From the NCBI GenBank assembly GCA_021545595.1, contig JAJRVG010000252.1:1-6564 (forward strand): DNA of 6,564 bases, in the 5' to 3' direction. This stretch comes from Zetaproteobacteria bacterium (GTDB taxonomy: Bacteria; Pseudomonadota; Zetaproteobacteria; Mariprofundales; Mariprofundaceae). The notes beneath the pieces were generated by a model, which saw nothing but the letters and a program-made list of their open reading frames with translations, had not been told where the DNA came from and did not search any database. This document shows, in pieces, positions 5,995-6,564 of this stretch (the first letter of the stretch is position 1; every line of letters begins with the position of its first letter). The position numbers and the translations under genes are program-made.

Positions 5995-6144
5995 AGCAGA
6001 GGACGTGCTGCAAAATCATAATATGATTTTGTGAGCAGGGAGAAAATGGCACTTTTCTTCCTGCGTTAAAGGGAAGATAGTAGGACAAATCGGCAGGAAA
6101 GCCGATTTGGACGGTCTTCCCGCCTGAGGCCGTATCAAACATTC
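5995..6144 (+). repeat. Structured repeat, direct copy 1
   Basis: The 43-base head (5995-6037) matches copy 2 at 41 positions. It contains a weak hairpin AGCA/TGCT with AGGA in its loop, then a perfect palindrome with 10-base arms CAAAATCATA and TATGATTTTG (6011-6031). Hairpin A follows: 12 bp, 6035-6046 with 6053-6064, one G·T pair, loop TGGCAC. Next is GCGTTAAAG (6063-6071). Hairpin B is long and imperfect: GGGAAGA/TCTTCCC (6071-6077 with 6115-6121) outside and CAAATCGGC/GCCGATTTG (6086-6094 with 6101-6109) inside, with loop AGGAAA. The tail CGTATCAAACATTC (6131-6144) ends where copy 2 begins. Confidence 0.85.
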
Positions 6145-6258
6145 AGCACAGGACGTGCTGTAAAATCATAATATGATTTTGTGAGCATATTGAAAGCCAC
6201 GCCTTTCAATATGCGCTAAAGAAAAGCTGGCAGGAGCCGCTTTTCGTATTAAACAATC
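6145..6258 (+). repeat. Structured repeat, direct copy 2
   Basis: The head (6145-6187) starts exactly 150 bases after that of copy 1. Its first hairpin is stronger: CAGCAC/GTGCTG (6144-6149 with 6155-6160) with loop AGGAC. The AT-rich palindrome has 9-base arms. Hairpin A is a perfect 12-bp stem, GCATATTGAAAG with CTTTCAATATGC (6185-6196, 6203-6214), loop CCACGC. The box is GCGCTAAAG (6213-6221). Hairpin B has 10 bp with one bulged T (6221-6231 with 6236-6245) and loop AGGA. The tail CGTATTAAACAATC (6245-6258) matches that of copy 1 at 12 of 14 bases. The copy ends 15 bases before the kinase start, so it would lie in that gene's leader if transcribed through. Confidence 0.85.
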
Positions 6259-6273
6259 AATCGAGGTGACGAA

Positions 6274-6564
6274 ATGAGTTATGATGTTTTTGGAGTAGGT
6301 AACGCCATTATGGATCTGCAGGTGCAATGTGATGATGCATTTCTCTCTGCAAACGATATTGAGAAAGGGATCATGACCCTGACCGAACCTGACCGGCAGC
6401 AGCAGATCCTTGATGCGCTGGCTGATCATGAAATAAACTACTGCTCCGGTGGCTCGGCCGCCAATACCATTGTTGGCATTGCCGACATGGGCGGAACATC
6501 TGCCTATGCAGGCAAAACCGGCAGTGATGCTTTTGGCAGACAGTACATTGATGAAATGCGGGAG
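6274..6564 (+). CDS. PfkB-family carbohydrate/nucleoside kinase, adenosine-kinase-like (partial, 3' end outside window)
   Basis: The first 97 residues of a ribokinase-fold enzyme that phosphorylates a sugar or nucleoside with ATP. It opens with the first strand and substrate loop D-V-F-G-V-G-N-A-I-M-D-L (4-15), then a lid region with I-E-K-G-I-M-T-L (29-36). The family substrate-binding block C-S-G-G-S-A-A-N-T (57-65) follows, then Y-A-G-K-T-G-S-D-A-F-G (78-88). The combination G-N-A-[IL]-[MV]-D and G-I-E-K-G-x-M-T-L is typical of bacterial proteins annotated as adenosine kinase or PfkB sugar kinase. The substrate cannot be fixed without the C-terminal half, which holds the catalytic Asp and ATP site. 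The ATG at 6274 follows GAGGTGA (6263-6269) by four bases. The frame is open to the window edge. Its leader adjoins the repeat array. Confidence 0.9.
   Translation, partial: MSYDVFGVGNAIMDLQVQCDDAFLSANDIEKGIMTLTEPDRQQQILDALADHEINYCSGGSAANTIVGIADMGGTSAYAGKTGSDAFGRQYIDEMRE

Larger units (their letters stand above)
5915..6273. other. 359-base gap between tldE and the kinase, filled by the repeat array
   Basis: No protein-coding frame is convincing here. From about 5915 to 6258 the gap consists of copies 0, 1 and 2 of the structured repeat. Only 6259-6273 remains; it carries the kinase ribosome site GAGGTGA (6263-6269). The plus strand of 5922-5950 (AGAGA/TCTCT then TTTT) could act as a weak terminator for tldE, but it coincides with hairpin B of copy 0. 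I found no clear promoter for the kinase; the TATGAT inside each head is -10-like but lacks a -35. Confidence 0.6.

Noticed and set aside
6046..6069. Seven-codon micro-ORF (MALFFLR) behind a GGGAG site, inside hairpin A of copy 1
   Set aside because: Copies 0 and 2 have no equivalent, so it is explained by the variable stem sequence and is not a conserved leader peptide.
5915..6258. Integron attC sites or a CRISPR array
   Set aside because: The boxes do not fit the RYYYAAC/GTTRRRY core sites, there is no integrase or cas gene, and the repeat is a long structured module, not a short repeat with unique spacers.
5915..6273. RiPP-type precursor peptide next to tldDE
   Set aside because: No start-to-stop frame with a ribosome site and a plausible leader was found in the gap.
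6166..6429. Minus-strand 87-codon frame across the repeat and the kinase start
   Set aside because: It covers hairpins A and B of copy 2 and the antisense of a well-supported PfkB N-terminus; its protein resembles nothing I recognise.

Overview
The window looks like ordinary chromosome from a free-living Gram-negative bacterium of the Pseudomonadota (gamma- or zetaproteobacterial in feel). The reasons are an ECF sigma/anti-sigma pair, a YfbK-like VWA protein end, an EI24/CysZ-like membrane protein, the tldD-tldE (pmbA) pair and a PfkB sugar/nucleoside kinase. The species cannot be named from the sequence. Most genes have moderate to high GC; one VOC-family gene is clearly AT-richer.

Layout. 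Positions 1-141 hold the C-terminal tail of a gene entering from the left, probably a YfbK-like VWA/DUF3520 protein, closed by a strong rho-independent terminator (149-186). An ECF sigma factor (245-823) and an overlapping single-pass membrane protein that is probably its anti-sigma partner (820-1524) follow on the plus strand. An AT-rich VOC (glyoxalase/dioxygenase fold) gene (1571-1948) lies on the minus strand, with two inverted repeats behind it (2010-2070). Then come two overlapping minus-strand genes, a DUF2007 protein (3011-2787) and an EI24-domain membrane protein (2797-2072). Divergent from them is the two-gene operon tldD (3096-4523) and tldE/pmbA (4520-5914), which encodes a heterodimeric metalloprotease. 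The window ends in the first 97 codons of a PfkB-family kinase (6274-6564).

The unusual part is the 359-base gap between tldE and the kinase (5915-6273). It is almost filled by three copies of one structured repeat: two in direct orientation (5995-6144 and 6145-6258) and one inverted, head-truncated copy (about 5909-5993). Each copy carries a 12-bp hairpin with a 6-base loop (hairpin A), a conserved GCGYTAAAG-like box, and a second hairpin (B) whose loop contains AGGA. The stems differ almost completely in sequence between copies, yet pairing is preserved. The imperfect pairs are G·U wobbles only when each copy is read in its own orientation. This is the pattern expected of a selected RNA (or single-stranded DNA) structure. 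The recurring AGGA loops suggest CsrA/RsmA binding as one testable idea; a REP/BIME-like mobile repeat is the main alternative. I do not recognise the family.
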